NCBI RefSeq assembly: GCF_932526225.1
Contig: NC_064039.1
Coordinates: 682,001 to 746,000 of the forward strand
Length of the DNA stretch: 64,000 nt
Direction: 5' to 3'
Origin: Nematostella vectensis
Taxonomy: Eukaryota > Cnidaria > Anthozoa > Actiniaria > Edwardsiidae
Shown: positions 19,931 through 31,819 of the stretch, piece after piece
Layout: each line of letters opens with the position of its first letter
How positions within the stretch are numbered: position 1 is the stretch's first letter
Program-made: the position numbers and the translations under genes
The notes under the pieces: generated by a model
Told to the model about the DNA's origin: nothing
The model's database searches: none
What the model saw: only the letters and a program-made list of their open reading frames with translations

Positions 19931-22900
19931 CTACACAAGGCCTTCCGCAGCAGCAAGATTAAAGAGGAAGTTCTCCATGATTGCTGTCAGCTTGCGCTGC
20001 CTGAGTCCATCTAAAGTGATCTTTGGCGGCTTGCCATCCTCCGTATCCACGCCGAGTTTCTGAAGGTTGTTCACGAGGTCTTTCGTTTTGTTTGTTAATT
20101 CCTGCAATGGGGAGGTAAGCGGAGAATGCAGTGTTTCCTCTGCAATTCACACGTCTATTCAGCTGATTTCATATAAAGAAAATTATGTAAAAGTTTAAGT
20201 CTTGTCCACAGAATGTCTTTTAAGCCTGACATTAATATAGATTTATAAAGAATAGGTAAATGGTCGTTTTTGTGTCTTCCGCCGTACAAAATCTTTCGAA
20301 CCGCCCAAGAGCCTTGCACGTTCTATCTGAGTCAACCAAAATTCTTATCATATCTTTTGTTGCAAAAGCAGCGACGTCACGGAACATGATTTTCGCCGGC
20401 GTTGTGTAGACACTATAAGAGGGTTTTTTTTCGCGAGAAAGCGCCTACATGTGGGTTAATATCTTGATGAATATAGGCATGTACCTTAATAAATGCTTGG
20501 TCGGACATTTCTTCATTCTTACTGGCTTCCACCATGAACATTGCGATGTCTTTGTGCACCTTACCCATCTGGAAGGTCTCTAAAAACATGGTAGACATAG
20601 AATTACCATTTACCAGTGATCACAGTAACAAAGTAATCAAATAAAACCAGATTGTCTTTACACGTTGTGAGGAAAACAGGGCTTTCATTAACTTTCAGAG
20701 TAGGCGGTGGAGATTGATAAGAAGGGGGTGGAAGTTATTTTATCTTTTTAGTTAAAAAAACTTAAGTCGACTTTTTTTTAAGTGGCCGGCGCTCGGTGAA
20801 AAATAGCTGGCGCTTCCGCCGGCCGCCGGGACCTAATGGAACCCTTGGGAAAATATGCAGTTTTTCTTCAAATATTAAACGTATTATTAGTATTGTGCTT
20901 TACCTGAGTATAAGACATTTAAGATGGGGGAAGGAGTCTTCCTATCAAGCAATTTTAAACATTTACATTAGGCCTCACCTTTAGCGTGGGTAGGAATGGT
21001 GACTTCACCAGTTGCCACTGGGAAAGGGAATTAAAAATAATAAGCCTGTTGACCTTAAAGACTTCTGACAGAGCCAAATAAGGACTCGGTAAATATAGCT
21101 TGGGTTAATGTAAATGATAATTATTCTCCCAAAAACAAATAAAAAATCAAAGTTCTTTTGATAAGCTGTCACATCAGCATTCAGTTATTAGATATAACAC
21201 AATACTCTATAATAACTAATAATGCTAATATTTCCAATAATAATATCACTTCCAAAACTTGTCCAGTAGAGTGAGCACTTTGGACAACCCACAGAAACAC
21301 TTTTCACCTAGTCTCACTCTCCTATATTATCGGCTTTTCTATGTATTTTATCTTGTTCCAAAGGGGTGATTATCGTGAGAGAAGTCTCAAAGGTCTACTG
21401 TAAAATAATGTGTATTGGACGTTGTTTGAGCATTAATTTGTATACTTTACCATTCATGAGTAAGTCGTAAAGATCTGTTCTATTCTCTATGGATGCATCA
21501 GTGAAACCAGCGATGTAAGTAACTGAAGACTTAAGCTCCTCAATTTCATCCTCCTCTAAATCCACATATGGGTGCAAAATGGACCAGTTTTGCCTATGCC
21601 ACACAAGTACTGGTAGAGTTCTAATTAAATAATTCATAGGATTAGGAAAGTGAGAGAAGAAATGCAACCAAAAGGTAGCAGCTAAAGGAGAGGGGGTAGA
21701 AAAGTGGCAGTAGCGAACCTAGGGGGATAGGGTTTAGGTGGTTTAAACTCCCTTTTGGCCTGCCAGAAAGCCATGTGTCAGAAATCCATATAGCGCTTGA
21801 AATGCCTACTTTCAAAAAATCTAATCGCTTTCTTACAACCCTTCAATGGAGCTCAAAGTTAACCCGAATGTTTCTCAATATCTTAATTTTATTCTACGAA
21901 AACGACAAAAAAATTAATCAGCGAAATTTTACATGGCGGCTAAAAAAAACAAAAAAGTTCAATTTCTTCATTTTGAAAGTATTAAATAGTCCCCGGAATG
22001 GCCCCTAAAACTAACAATCAACAAAAGAGATTGCTTTCATTTTTGGTAGGCTATAAGAAATAAGAGGTAGCTAATTACAATGGTAAAAATAAAATCCTTG
22101 CTTGCGTATGGATTTTTTTCAGGGGCAAATTTCAAAGTAGATAAATAACAGAGTGACTGAAAATAAAAACATGCCAATATCTCAGAATTCCTCTTATAGA
22201 TTTTAATAAAACTTCCTCTAAGTGTCGACCAATGTCTGATGTACAATATCCTATAGCTTATTTGTTAAGAATTTTAGCTGTAGCCAACAAAATTTCGCGA
22301 ATTGTGAATTTAATGGGTTCACTGTTCCCTTGCCATAGAAATAGCAATGCAATCACATGTTACATTAGTTCATCCCTAGCTACATGGCATGGCCAAATAG
22401 TTTGTTGATCCGATCCCTGTAGCAAAAGATACGAGTTGTGATTGACAGGATGGTTGGGAATTCGGGAAACTGTATCGAATCTCCTTAAGAGAGCTGACCT
22501 TGTAATGTCCAGGAGTGTCGGCAATCTTGGAGTGTAGACAGCAACCCTTTTCTTTAAAAGCAAGGCCGTGTAGACCAGAATTGTCTCTACTCCAAAGATG
22601 TTAACAACATCTGAAAAGATAAATAAGGCAGTATCACAATTCAATTAATGTATTCACTACTACACTAAGATTTAGAAAGTAGAATTACGTACACCAATAT
22701 AATGCAACTAACAGAAAGAGAAGTGAGTCTATTTTGAAAATTTGAATACTCGTTTCAAAATTGGAAACTTCTCTGCAAATAATCAAATGCAATTTCAAAT
22801 AATGGACTTAGAGGGACTCTAGGAGGCACGCTTGAACTGGTTTGATGGTAATTTTCATGCTCCCACACTTATGTCTTAAATTTCATAAAACACAGATGAC

Positions 22901-24961
22901 ACAATTTAAACCTTACTTAATGTTCTGACTGGATTGTGAGTACAATTACTTTAGTTGATGACTAATGTGCACACACCCTTGTTCATTCTGCTGCTATATC
23001 ATGTTGCATGTGTACCCACCTTTTAGAGACTTTTCTAAAAATGCAGCCCTTGGATTGTACTCTTTGAGGTTAAACATGCTGCCATCCTCACTATCAGAGC
23101 AGATACCTTTAGTCAAGACAGACAGATACTGCTCCAGCATTTCAGCAGGGTTACCAGTATCAAGGAGTCCAGAGCTCAAGAGTCTAGTGAGGCTCCTGTA
23201 CTTCTCAGGATGGAAATCCTAGCAAAGATACAATACAAGTTTTGATATTAAATCATATCTAAAACTGGCTTTTCTAAAGTTGGTAATAACTCTGAGCCCA
23301 ATAGAAAATTTGTTTTCTGAAGCTAGAAATCTTATAAGTGGCAAAACCAGTTAGGTTTGTAGATACTATACAATAAAAGGGGTAGGGGCCGGGCAAACTA
23401 GATAATAAGCATAAAAAGGGGTTAAAGAAAAGAACAAAAATTCCAAGTCTGAACTGTTCCACTGAGCCTGACCAAAATTTTGGGTGTTAGATCCAGGGTT
23501 TTCCATAAGGCTCAACAGATAACACTTTTCATGCAAGGTGAGGCCTGTCATTTAATCCTGGATCTTTTTAACCCTATAAAGCTTATTCTACTATCTAACT
23601 CTTCAATGATTTTAACACATCTAAGTTTGCCACCCTTTAGACCGAAATCTTTCACCAAATGATACTGCCCTTCCCAATAGCTGACCACCAGCTTGGACAG
23701 TAATCTTGTGAAATCGAGTGAAATACAGTTAATATGTGAAAAGACCCAAGAGGGCTAATGTGGGTGAATACAGAGAATGTAGGAACATTCTTGCAAAAAT
23801 TAGGCTTGTAATGAGGTCCAAAATCTTTGATACCTGCCTAATGCGGGTGACAGCTTGCCTTCACTGACCCTAATAGAGAGTCATTCCTTAGTACTGGCTG
23901 CCAGTGACCCTAACCCTAATCATCTGGATTATGGAAGGTAAACACTTTAAGATCTTTATTAATCTAGCCCATTTTATTAACTGACTCATTCCAATAACCC
24001 ACCTTCGCCAATAAGACAACTGTGACATGAGTTACCTGGAATAAAAACACACCATGATGCAGTCAGTTCACTTTGGCCAGAACAGCAAAAGAGAGGTTCG
24101 GGTGGATGTGGCAACCGATAGCCAATCCCTGTGTTTTGTAGGGGATATATATATTATTTGCTCATATGAGAGGTTCCATGTGTGTAGTGAAAAAGGTATC
24201 TGGAACAACCTCAGAATACTCCAGAAAAATTGTTCTACAAAAGAACTTCACACCCTTTTTTAAAAGAATAAGGCATTAATACAAAGGAACGAAATCCTGT
24301 TTTGAGGTATTCATAAGTTTAGCAAGGGATCCTGCAGCACATGGGGACATACTGTAGATGTTCACACTTTTGTGACAGGTACAGTATTTTCCAATTGAGT
24401 ATTGATTCTGATAATATTTTCTTAATTTGAAATGCCTGACAGTGTTTGAAATTCTTTGGTGCTATGATCTGGGTATTCAATGAAACAACAACCCCCTTCC
24501 CCCCCTAAAAGATCAGTTGGGGAACTTTTGGGGACCATTTCGGGTCCTGGGACCGTTTCAGGTCCCGGAATCATTCCGGGCCCTGTACAGTGCTGCTGTT
24601 TTGTCCGCACCTTAGGCATAACACTCGAGTTCTTCACGTCAGTAGTATATAGGTAATACCACTTTCTTTGAAGCTGCCCATAGCAAAAGGATACCAACTC
24701 CTGTCCTTTCTCAGAATTCAGACAGCATTTCCGCATCACTATCTGCCGGAAGGCAGGGGTGACCGCGGGAAAACACCAGGTCCACAGCACATCACCATTC
24801 GAGTCTTTCTCTACAAGGAAATCTATTACATTATGCGAGATCTATTACATCATGCTAGTGGTGCAGCACAAAACTTGAATGGAAATAGCTACAACAGAGT
24901 TAGTTTAAATCTGTTAATTACCAATTACAGAGAGCGAAGCGAGATCTCCGAGACCCGCCAT
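19931..24961 (-). CDS. DENND10: DENN domain-containing protein 10 (FAM45), complete, eight exons
   Basis: Exons, 5' to 3' on the minus strand: 24961-24922, 24810-24611, 24128-24072, 23218-23020, 22610-22499, 21620-21451, 20579-20485, 20101-19931. Every junction has AG/GT sites and all phases agree, giving 347 residues against about 357 in human DENND10. Matching landmarks are [17 protein letters not shown] near the N-terminus, [64 protein letters not shown] and the C-terminal [19 protein letters not shown]10 proteins act in late endosome and multivesicular body homeostasis; their DENN fold suggests Rab regulation. Exon 3 (19 residues) is the least certain, chosen because its phase and AVLAK end fit. 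The gene looks intact. Confidence 0.9.
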
Positions 24962-25440
24962 CTTGGTCGAGGGAGACTGAGCGACTGATGAGCCCGCGAT
25001 AATAAGAGATTACCCAGAAGGCATATCACGCCTCGTATAGACCACGTGGATAGAGTTGTGCTTGACTCATTTCTTGTCCAGGGGCCGGTGTTATCCACGG
25101 ACAAAAGTTATCTATTGTATAGGATTTGTTAAGGATTTATCCGTTGGATAAGCATTTATCTATAGAAAACTCTTATCTGGCCTTCTAGGAACCGGCCACA
25201 GATATTCGCTTAATCCTTCGGCATTCAGTTATTTTTTTGTTTTGTATAGTGAAGTTATCATTCTGCGTTGAAGAAAGACAGAACGCAAGGTAGAGGGGAT
25301 CAGCTAAAGAAGGAGAATGAGCCAAAGAGAAGAGAACGAATAGACGCCGCCCGCTGAGGTGAGAAAGGAGTAGGTACGAGATTTATAAGTAGGTACGCCA
25401 AAATACCTTATGACTCTATCGATATTTCCTAGTGAGAACA
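24962..25440. other. DENND10 upstream region
   Basis: Likely minus-strand promoter/leader close to 24962. A possible small MITE lies at about 25080-25200, with GGGGCCGGT and ACCGGCC ends. A long G-run at 25447-25462 belongs to the element terminus. Confidence 0.4.
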
Positions 25441-26098
25441 TGTATAGGGGGGGGGGGGGGGGATTGGGTCATTTCATAGAACGGGCTGGGAGGCGCGCCG
25501 CGCCCCGCCGAGCCCCCCAGCCCCGTCTCATGCAGATGAGGCCCCGCGTAGATTAACAATTGGCAATTGTTTATCTACGTCAGGCGGGGTTCTGGTAGAT
25601 AAACAATTGCCAATTGTTAATCTACGTCGGGCGGGGTTCGGGTAGATAAACAATTGGCAATCATTAATCTACGGCGGGACTGGGGACTTTCATAGAAACG
25701 AGAGGGACCCGCGCGGCGCCCCGCCGCGCCCCCCAGCCCGTCTTCCATGGCCGGGCGGAGTCCGGGTAGAAAAGAAATTGGCAATTGCCAATCTACGTCG
25801 GGCGGGGTTCGGGTAGGAAGGTCGGGCAGGGGCTTTCATAGAAACGAGAGGGACCCGCGCCGCGCCCCCGCCGCGCCCCCAGCCCGTTCTCCGTTGTTTT
25901 TTGTATGCCCTAGGGCATGCCCAACGCCTGGGGTATACCGTCTGGGGGCCTCGTGGGAGAGGGGTCTCTTAAAGCGTTTGCTTAAAGCGCCTCGCTTTAG
26001 GCGAGCCTAAAAGGGGGTGGCTGCCCCCCCTTGTGTGGTAACATGTGGGAACCTTGCAATTAGACCCCCGTCTGTCCTGTAGTATACCGAGCATTGGG
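25441..26098. repeat. Left terminal inverted repeat of copy B with palindromic iterons
   Basis: Inverted counterpart of 6235-7195. From the outside it has TGTATA, a G-run, TTTCATAGA, then a GC-rich block GGCGCGCCGCGCCCCGCCGA. Next come palindromes built on TAACAATTGGCAATTGTT flanked by GTAGA/TCTAC with GGCGGGGTT spacers. A 145-bp sub-repeat beginning GAAACGAGAGGGACCCGCGC appears twice (25697 and 25841 areas). It is about 380 bp longer than the copy A repeat without its MITE. Confidence 0.88.
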
Positions 26099-26182
26099 TT
26101 GGGCCGCCACCCTACGGAGCGGGGAATGACCGTTTTTCGGCCGTAAATTCAAAGCCGCTGGCGTGGCGTTTAAACCTGAGCT

Positions 26183-26842
26183 TTACTCGAACACCTCGCT
26201 CCCGAACTCCTCGCGAATTTCTCGCAGTCTCTTTTTCATCTTTTCGCGTGTCTCCAGGGAGGGCCCTTTCTTGCTTTTTTTCTCACGCGATGCGAGGCCG
26301 TGTCGAGCTCTGATAGCGGCCTTGAGCGCGTAGTATCTCTCTTGTTCCCGAAGTATTAGCTGAAACTCTTCGTCTGAGATATGCCCGTCTTGCAGAGCCT
26401 TAGAGACCAGCTCGTTGATCGAGTTTTTCTTACTCTCCGCTAAAACCATCGTGTCTTCGTGTTTAGCCACCTTGCTCGTAAGACCCCTAGAGACTACCCC
26501 TGCGCCCACGACACCGACCAGCCCAGCGACCCCTGCCAGCGGACCGCCGACCAGAACCCCTAGCCCACTCAAAGAGACCCCTACCCCGGCGCTGGAAAGC
26601 GCCCCTGCAGAGATGCCTGATGCCACAGACACAGCATAGGTAACGGCAAAGGCGCGCTTATACTTTTTCCACACCTGTCGATGATGCGTTATCTCGTTGT
26701 CTAGAACCGCCTGAGTGTCACATATTTTCTGGAGTCGGAAGCTATGCACGTCGCCGCCGACGCCCTGCGTCATGTGCGTTTGCGGGCAGACACTGGGAAG
26801 CGAGGGGTATATGGCACCACCGCTAACGTCGCTGTTTGCCAT
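26183..26842 (-). CDS. Conserved element membrane protein with Gly-rich hydrophobic hairpin
   Basis: 219 residues, intact, first gene inside the left end. Residues about 75-125 form two hydrophobic Gly/Ala/Val-rich stretches (ISAGALSSAGVGVSLSGLGV and VAGLVGVVGAGVV), which look like a membrane hairpin. They are followed by a charged helical part (KHEDTMVLAESKKNSINELV) and HISDEEFQLILREQERYYAL, then a basic tail. ATG at 26842 lies 16 bases downstream of the stop of the penton-like gene, so the two are probably co-expressed. I recall similar proteins recurring in cnidarian genomes near such elements, but cannot assign a function. A membrane or virion role is inference. Confidence 0.65.
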   Translation of the reverse strand: MANSDVSGGAIYPSLPSVCPQTHMTQGVGGDVHSFRLQKICDTQAVLDNEITHHRQVWKKYKRAFAVTYAVSVASGISAGALSSAGVGVSLSGLGVLVGGPLAGVAGLVGVVGAGVVSRGLTSKVAKHEDTMVLAESKKNSINELVSKALQDGHISDEEFQLILREQERYYALKAAIRARHGLASREKKSKKGPSLETREKMKKRLREIREEFGSEVFE

Positions 26843-26858
26843 GTCTGTTACGTCGAAG

Positions 26859-27458
26859 CTAGGTTAGCTCTAATACAAGGCGAACAAGCTTGCCCTTAAA
26901 GTCCACCCGTCTACCGCAGTCATCCCTTACCCATATTTGGATACTCGAGACGAACTCAGAGGAAGTTGCTGCGACGCAAACGGGGATGTCGGGTCCATAG
27001 ACGACTTTCTCGTGCGGTCTCCCGCGGGTTCCTAGGCAAGCGAGAACGTTTGAAGGCCTGCCTAAGGAGAGGCATTGCGCGCGATCTACGATATCGCAGC
27101 AGATGTAGAGGGCCTCTATTTTCGGCAAAGCCACCTTAAGTGGGGGTCCCCCCAAGGGCAGTGCGAGGCCCCGCTCCCCCAACTGATTGCCTTTAGTCTC
27201 TAGGCCAAACAGTGCGCAAAGCTCGGCATTCAGGAACGCAACGCCACTGGACATAAGCGCGATCTTCCCGGTGAGGGGGACCAGCTCCGCGGTCAGAATC
27301 TTGCTTTCAGCGCGGTTGATCGTTTCCACGATGTACTCGGCCATGTGGTACCCGGCTGGCAGAGTAGCGATGGACGGGAGGGCGGCTATAGTCGTTATCT
27401 GATGCTCCCGCTCGAGATTATACCAGCTGTTAAATAGCGAGCACTGCCGGAGCGCCAC
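26859..27458 (-). CDS. Penton/minor-capsid-like protein, N-terminally truncated
   Basis: About 199 codons without an upstream ATG before the preceding stop; the first Met is at residue 39. The C-terminal half has the pattern seen in the penton-like proteins of Polinton-like elements: ALYICCDIVDRAQ, then a variable loop, then IQIWVRDDCGRRVDFKGKLV near the end, probably strands of a jelly roll. The usual N-terminal about 60-100 residues are missing. The opposite-strand neighbour at 27464 also lacks an ATG, so one deletion at about 27458-27464 probably removed both starts and the shared promoter. Family assignment is from memory of the pattern, hence moderate. Confidence 0.55.
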   Translation of the reverse strand: MALRQCSLFNSWYNLEREHQITTIAALPSIATLPAGYHMAEYIVETINRAESKILTAELVPLTGKIALMSSGVAFLNAELCALFGLETKGNQLGERGLALPLGGPPLKVALPKIEALYICCDIVDRAQCLSLGRPSNVLACLGTRGRPHEKVVYGPDIPVCVAATSSEFVSSIQIWVRDDCGRRVDFKGKLVRLVLELT

Positions 27459-27463
27459 GAAGC

Positions 27464-28641
27464 GTGGGCGCCTTATCGGCCGCCGAACAAGTCAAACACG
27501 CAAAACCCGGTTTCCCTAGGTCTCTGACCCTCGCGCAAAAGCTGCTCTACGCCGTGCCCGCGACCCCCGCGGAGAGCACGGCCTCAGACATCACCCCACT
27601 ACTCACGCAGCTAGAGATACACGTGGCTGAGGACAAATCATTCACGACTAGGGTCCGAGACATATTCAAAGAGACAGTAGTCACGCACAAGTCCGCCAAG
27701 GAGTCTCGCCGGTGGCTATCGGAGCCTTCTTATGGGTACTGGCCACAGCAACTCAACTTTGCGGTCTGGTGCGCAACCTTCGGATGCGGGGTGTCCCTAA
27801 CCGACCCCGCTTTCGCCACGCTCCCCTCTGTTATCAGGGGATTTCTAAGGTTTCACGTCTACTTTACCACGCGGAGGACACTCTACGAGCTCGGCGCCCC
27901 CTGCCTGGCGACAGCCCGTTCACGCAAAAAGGTAACCCCTACAAGAAAGCCGCTTTCTTGCGTCTATGTATAGAGTTCGGTTTGCCGCGCAAGCCGGACT
28001 TCCGATGGAAAGGCGGGCGGAACCACGGGCTAGGCGATGTGTTTGTGTTCTACCCGTGGGAGGGGTATCGCAACGTGCACGTGATCCGTGGCTGCGACAC
28101 GGCGGCGGACGAGTACCCGAGCCACCTCAATCTGTTTAGCGATGAAGGTGGGACGTACAATAGTGGGAAGCAGGTGGGTTTCATACGCAACGACGACCAC
28201 GGGGGTGTGCAATATAGCTGGTTTGCGCCTCCCAAAGGTGAGGGGCTGAGAAAAGCAGGGCTAGGAAGACTCGATCGCTCGGTCGAGGCGTTCGTCCACA
28301 CAGTGCTTGGCGCGCAGGTAAACGTCCGTTCCTCTATCGCGGGGGCCGGTGGGCCGGCCATGGGGGCGCAGGCGGAGTTCGCGAAGCTGCTTGAGGACGC
28401 GATCATAGAAAAAGACATCGCTCAAAGCGTGCAAAGGTACCAGTTAGCCGTGCAGGAGGCCAAGGTGAGACTGAGTCTTGCGGTCGCACCAGGAGTGTGG
28501 CTGATGCCTAGCGATCTGGTGATAAACACGCAAAGCGTCGTGGGCTACAACAATAAACTGCAGAAAGCAAGGCTTTTGCACCTGCGAAAGTGCACGCAGA
28601 GGGCGCGGCGCCTGCCCCCTCTTCACGTATGCGCAGCATGA
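27464..28641 (+). pseudogene. Conserved element protein, unknown function, frameshifted
   Basis: Two overlapping frames (27464-27973, then the frame of 27712-28641) make up one gene of about 390 codons, with the shift near 27905. Only a GTG opens the first frame, so the start is probably deleted. Landmarks are SLTLAQKLLYAVP, WPQQLNFAVWCATFGCGV, RFHVYFTTRR, KNHGLGD-like NHGLGDVFVFYP and VQRYQLAVQEAKVRLSLAVA. The 3' end differs from copy A: about 110 bp encoding the natural C-terminus is deleted. The protein is long, hydrophilic, without membrane segments or a catalytic motif I know. Strong similarity to copy A indicates a once essential element gene, possibly a virion component. Confidence 0.6.
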
Positions 28642-28720
28642 CACCGCCCGGACCGGGCGAAAAAAGTGACCACACCGCTTTAAAGGCGGGGTTGTCGGCA
28701 CTCGCGGTGGCCGCGGCGTA

Positions 28721-29625
28721 TTACTTGTTTCGATGATTGTTTTGCATTCGGCGAACCAAGAACGCGGCTACGGCTAGAATGAGCAGCCACGCATTTTCGC
28801 CAAGGAATTTCACCGCTTCCCCTGCAGCCTTAAACACGAAGTTCGCGATGCTGCCTACTAGCCCAGGGAGAAGCTCGCCTAGCTTTTTCTCGATAGCCTT
28901 AAGCCCGTTACCGACCCCTCTGGCCACGGAGGAGAGCGACTTGCTGAGCGACGTCACAATGGCCGCGATCGTCGTCGCTACGGTCAACCCGATAGCGGTG
29001 ACGGTAAAGCCGTACGTTTTGAAGATGGCTTTGATGCGCTCTCTTAGCGGCTTTTGGTTCTCGAGCTCTCGGTTTTTGCGTTCTAGTTCGTCAATCTCGG
29101 ATAGCCTCTCCTCGTTGCGCTCACGGGCCTCTTGGCGGCGACTCCCTGTCTGTGGCTACCACCCCTTGCAGCTCTTGGACTCGTTTTGTGTTCTCCTGGA
29201 TGACCGCGTCTATCTCTGCCACGGACCCCATGGTCAGCTTGAAGCCTTTCAGCTTTGCAACGTCCTGTCGAACTCCCCCGTTCTCATTGAACAGCTGTCT
29301 TGGTTTAGTCCAACCTCCTTTGTCCAGGTTGCGAAGCTGTATTAGCGTCTTTCCCCTCCGGTCTGACTGGAACCGTATCAGATTCTCGTTAAGGTCTGGG
29401 TATTTCTCCCTGAGGGACTGGAGACCGAGTCTTGTCGCTGCACCCTCTGTGGTGAACGAGGTTTCAGCGGTTGTTTGCGTCCGCCCCCCGCGATGACGTG
29501 CTCGTCATTGGGATCGACTCCCCATCGTTGGGGTCAAACGGGATAAGGGGCGTCGTCTCGTCGTCCCTGCCTTCGGCGGACGCACCCGGCAAGGTATCGT
29601 CAATGTCAACGTCAACATTATCCAT
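28721..29625 (-). pseudogene. Coiled-coil membrane protein of the element, frameshifted
   Basis: The best start is the ATG at 29625, giving an acidic N-terminus (MDNVDVDIDDTLPG) and a long hydrophilic region with QRELQ-like heptads. The frame is lost near 29145, and the second frame continues with Glu/Arg-rich coiled coil (LENQKPL, ELERKNREL on the minus strand) to about 29030. Then two hydrophobic segments follow (TVATTIAAIVTSL and LLILAVAAFLVRR) and the stop TAA at 28721-28723. It lies back to back with the capsid gene (84 bp between starts), so that gap probably holds a shared promoter. Tail-fibre-like or membrane-anchor roles are possible; function unknown. Confidence 0.5.
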
Positions 29626-29709
29626 GATGCGTGCGCATAGCTCATGCTACGCTATATTAGACATGTCTAACAGTCAGCACCATAGCCAGGTGACTTTGTA
29701 CTACTAGGA

Positions 29710-30713
29710 ATGTCCGTCAGCGATAAACTTGACCCCGAACGAACACCCAGAACTTCTCTGGGGTTGAAAGCCGAGAGAACTGTTCACCGGGTCACTCTCA
29801 ACCCGTCGACGGCTTCCCCCGGCTAGACGCTATATGTGGCGGTCCCAAAGCTATCGGAAGGCGTCACGCTCGTGCCTGGCTCCTTGAGGGTCGGTTGCGA
29901 TCTCTCCATCTCAGGCCAAGCAAATAATACCGTCGTGAACAACGTCGGCCGAAATCTCGTGAGCCGCCTGAAAATCACGTTTGCAGGAGAAACGTTCAGG
30001 ACACCAACCGCTACGATATCCTTAAGACGGAGGAGCTTTACCTGTCCAAGGTCGAGAGAGAGGACCGCCTGGAGCAGGGCAAACAGTCAGAAAACATGCA
30101 CAAGCTTCGCTCCAAGGCTGGCGATAAAGCGACTAGTAACGCCAAGGAGAACGCTCTAAACGCCGCCCACGGGGCGAAGTACACCATCCCGCTAGACCAT
30201 TCTCTGCTGACGGACCAAGGCGTACTGTACCCAAGGGCGCTCTCCGAGGCGCTGCTCTTCGAGATCACGCTCGCAACGGTTGACCAGATAGTAGTCGGAA
30301 GCGATGCTACCAAATTATCCTAAGGCATCAAGAATCTAGAGCTGGAATACGAAAGCCTGAGGGAAGACAACCTCGCCCGGTCTGCAGCCGCCGCCTACCA
30401 AAACGGCACAACGTTCTTCTACGAGCAAGTAAACCCCCGGGGGGGGGGGGGGGGGGGGCACAGCGGAGCGCCTAGTGTCAGCCCCGAGTCGTTCTATGGC
30501 GATAACAAGTTTGTTCTGTGGGTCGACCTTCGAACGACGGACGACAGTGTTATCCATGGGGGTGGTGTCAGATTGGTCAACACCCGCGACGGTGTGCATC
30601 TCGAGATAAAACGCACGGCAAGCGGCACGGGTACCGTAAACTGTCACGTGTTCATGGTGGCCGACGCCCAAATGAACCTTATGAACGGACAGCTAGAGTC
30701 CATACAATACTGA
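29710..30713 (+). pseudogene. Probable major capsid protein, broken copy
   Basis: ATG at 29710 (MSVSDKLDPE) gives the natural N-terminus lost in copy A. Lesions: TAG at codon 39 (29824-29826; copy A has GAG), one base missing near 29995, a TAC to TAA change at 30321-30323, and about 250 bp of the middle replaced by a C/G homopolymer at 30437-30459. The C-terminal part (VNCHVFMVADAQMN) and stop at 30711-30713 match copy A. The two copies are broken at different positions. Double-jelly-roll capsid identity is inferred from context and family resemblance. Confidence 0.55.
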
Positions 30714-30745
30714 GCACAGACACGAAGTGTCAGCGGCAGCGCGGT

Positions 30746-31164
30746 ATGGACCCAAAAAACATCCCATTTAACGCTCTCATCGTGGGCCCGACGTCATGCG
30801 GGAAGACCCGATTCATAGTGTACCGGCTGCTCTTATCATACTCGACGACTGTGCGGCCTCAAAAGACGTAAAGAGGCTCTCTGACCAGCTCGTCAACTTG
30901 GCGTTCAGCGCGCGCCACGTGGATATTAGCGTGTGGGTGATCACGCAGCAGCTCACCAGCATCACGAAGCCGTTCCGTGAGAACATCGCGGCCTTGGTGG
31001 TCTTCTATACCCCGAGCAAGGCGGACATGAAGGCTATCCAGCATGACTTCGGCGCGGAGCTCTCAGAAGAGAAGATGAAAGAGTACATGAAGGCCCTCAA
31101 GACGAAAAAGTTCTCAGAGTTTTGTTTGCGTCACCCTTATACCATCGCCCTAGTTGAACGGTAA
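30746..31164 (+). pseudogene. Packaging ATPase, internally deleted (copy B)
   Basis: ATG at 30746 and Walker A GPTSCGKT are intact. Then about 180 bp, including the strand leading into Walker B, is deleted at about 30820, which also shifts frame. The second frame contains LIILDDCAAS, WVITQQLTSI and the natural C-terminus ending YTIALVER, which copy A has lost to a frameshift. Position directly after the capsid gene is as in copy A. Confidence 0.7.
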
Positions 31165-31223
31165 GCGCAGTGAATCACCGCCCACGAAAACGCATTGATC
31201 ACACTTGACAACACACGTGTACC

Positions 31224-31733
31224 ATGATGAGCGACGAATACTACGAGAGTCTTCTTGAGGGGGGCGCCGCCGGCCTCCCGGCTGTCGAGTCGTTGGACTG
31301 CTCGGCGCAGCCAGCTACCGGAGGTAAGCAAACTGAGATAGCAGACGCGAGGGAGAAGATCGCGATTCTCGTAGCCTCGGGGAAGTCAAGAGAGATGGTA
31401 GGCAAGGCCCTGACTCACGACGACGTCAAACGCATGAGCGCCGAGGAGGTGAGGAAGTACGAGAAGCGATACGAGACCGCTCTAGCCAGCAGGACTACAG
31501 ACGCCCTGGCAGACAGCTTCCTGAAGCTTATGACCAAGCTAGTAGGCATGACGCTGCCGATAGACTGCGTGGTCGATCTTCACAACGACCTCGTGCCCGA
31601 CATCATCAACAACGAGCTCCGCACATTGTGCGGAAGCCTGTCTCTACGCTGCGGTCGTTTGATGGCTTTAGCCGTGAACACCAACGCCGCTGACACGCGG
31701 TGTCAACACGAGGTAGCAGTCGCGGACTCATAA
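31224..31733 (+). CDS. Conserved element protein, unknown function (copy B)
   Basis: 169 residues, homologue of 4781-5317. ATG ATG at 31224 follows the ATPase stop by 59 bases. Acidic N-terminus, central charged helices (SAEEVRKYEKRYETALASR), LHNDLVPDIINNELRTLCG, then CGRLMALA. It stops at TAA 31731-31733, where copy A reads on for a few residues. Most differences between copies keep the reading frame, which suggests the gene was functional when the copies separated. Function unknown. Confidence 0.62.
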   Translation: MMSDEYYESLLEGGAAGLPAVESLDCSAQPATGGKQTEIADAREKIAILVASGKSREMVGKALTHDDVKRMSAEEVRKYEKRYETALASRTTDALADSFLKLMTKLVGMTLPIDCVVDLHNDLVPDIINNELRTLCGSLSLRCGRLMALAVNTNAADTRCQHEVAVADS

Positions 31734-31819
31734 GATGGCGAGTCTGCCACGACGACTTTAGAGTAGACGCCCATTTGAAAGCTTGCCACTTCTCCAGCAA
31801 CGAAATAGTTGCATCACAA

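Noticed and set aside
7196..25440. The two element copies as ends of one giant element enclosing the host genes
   Set aside because: Both copies contain the same 4-kb gene block in the same orientation, and the enclosed sequence is AT-rich host DNA with spliced genes, so they are two separate truncated copies.
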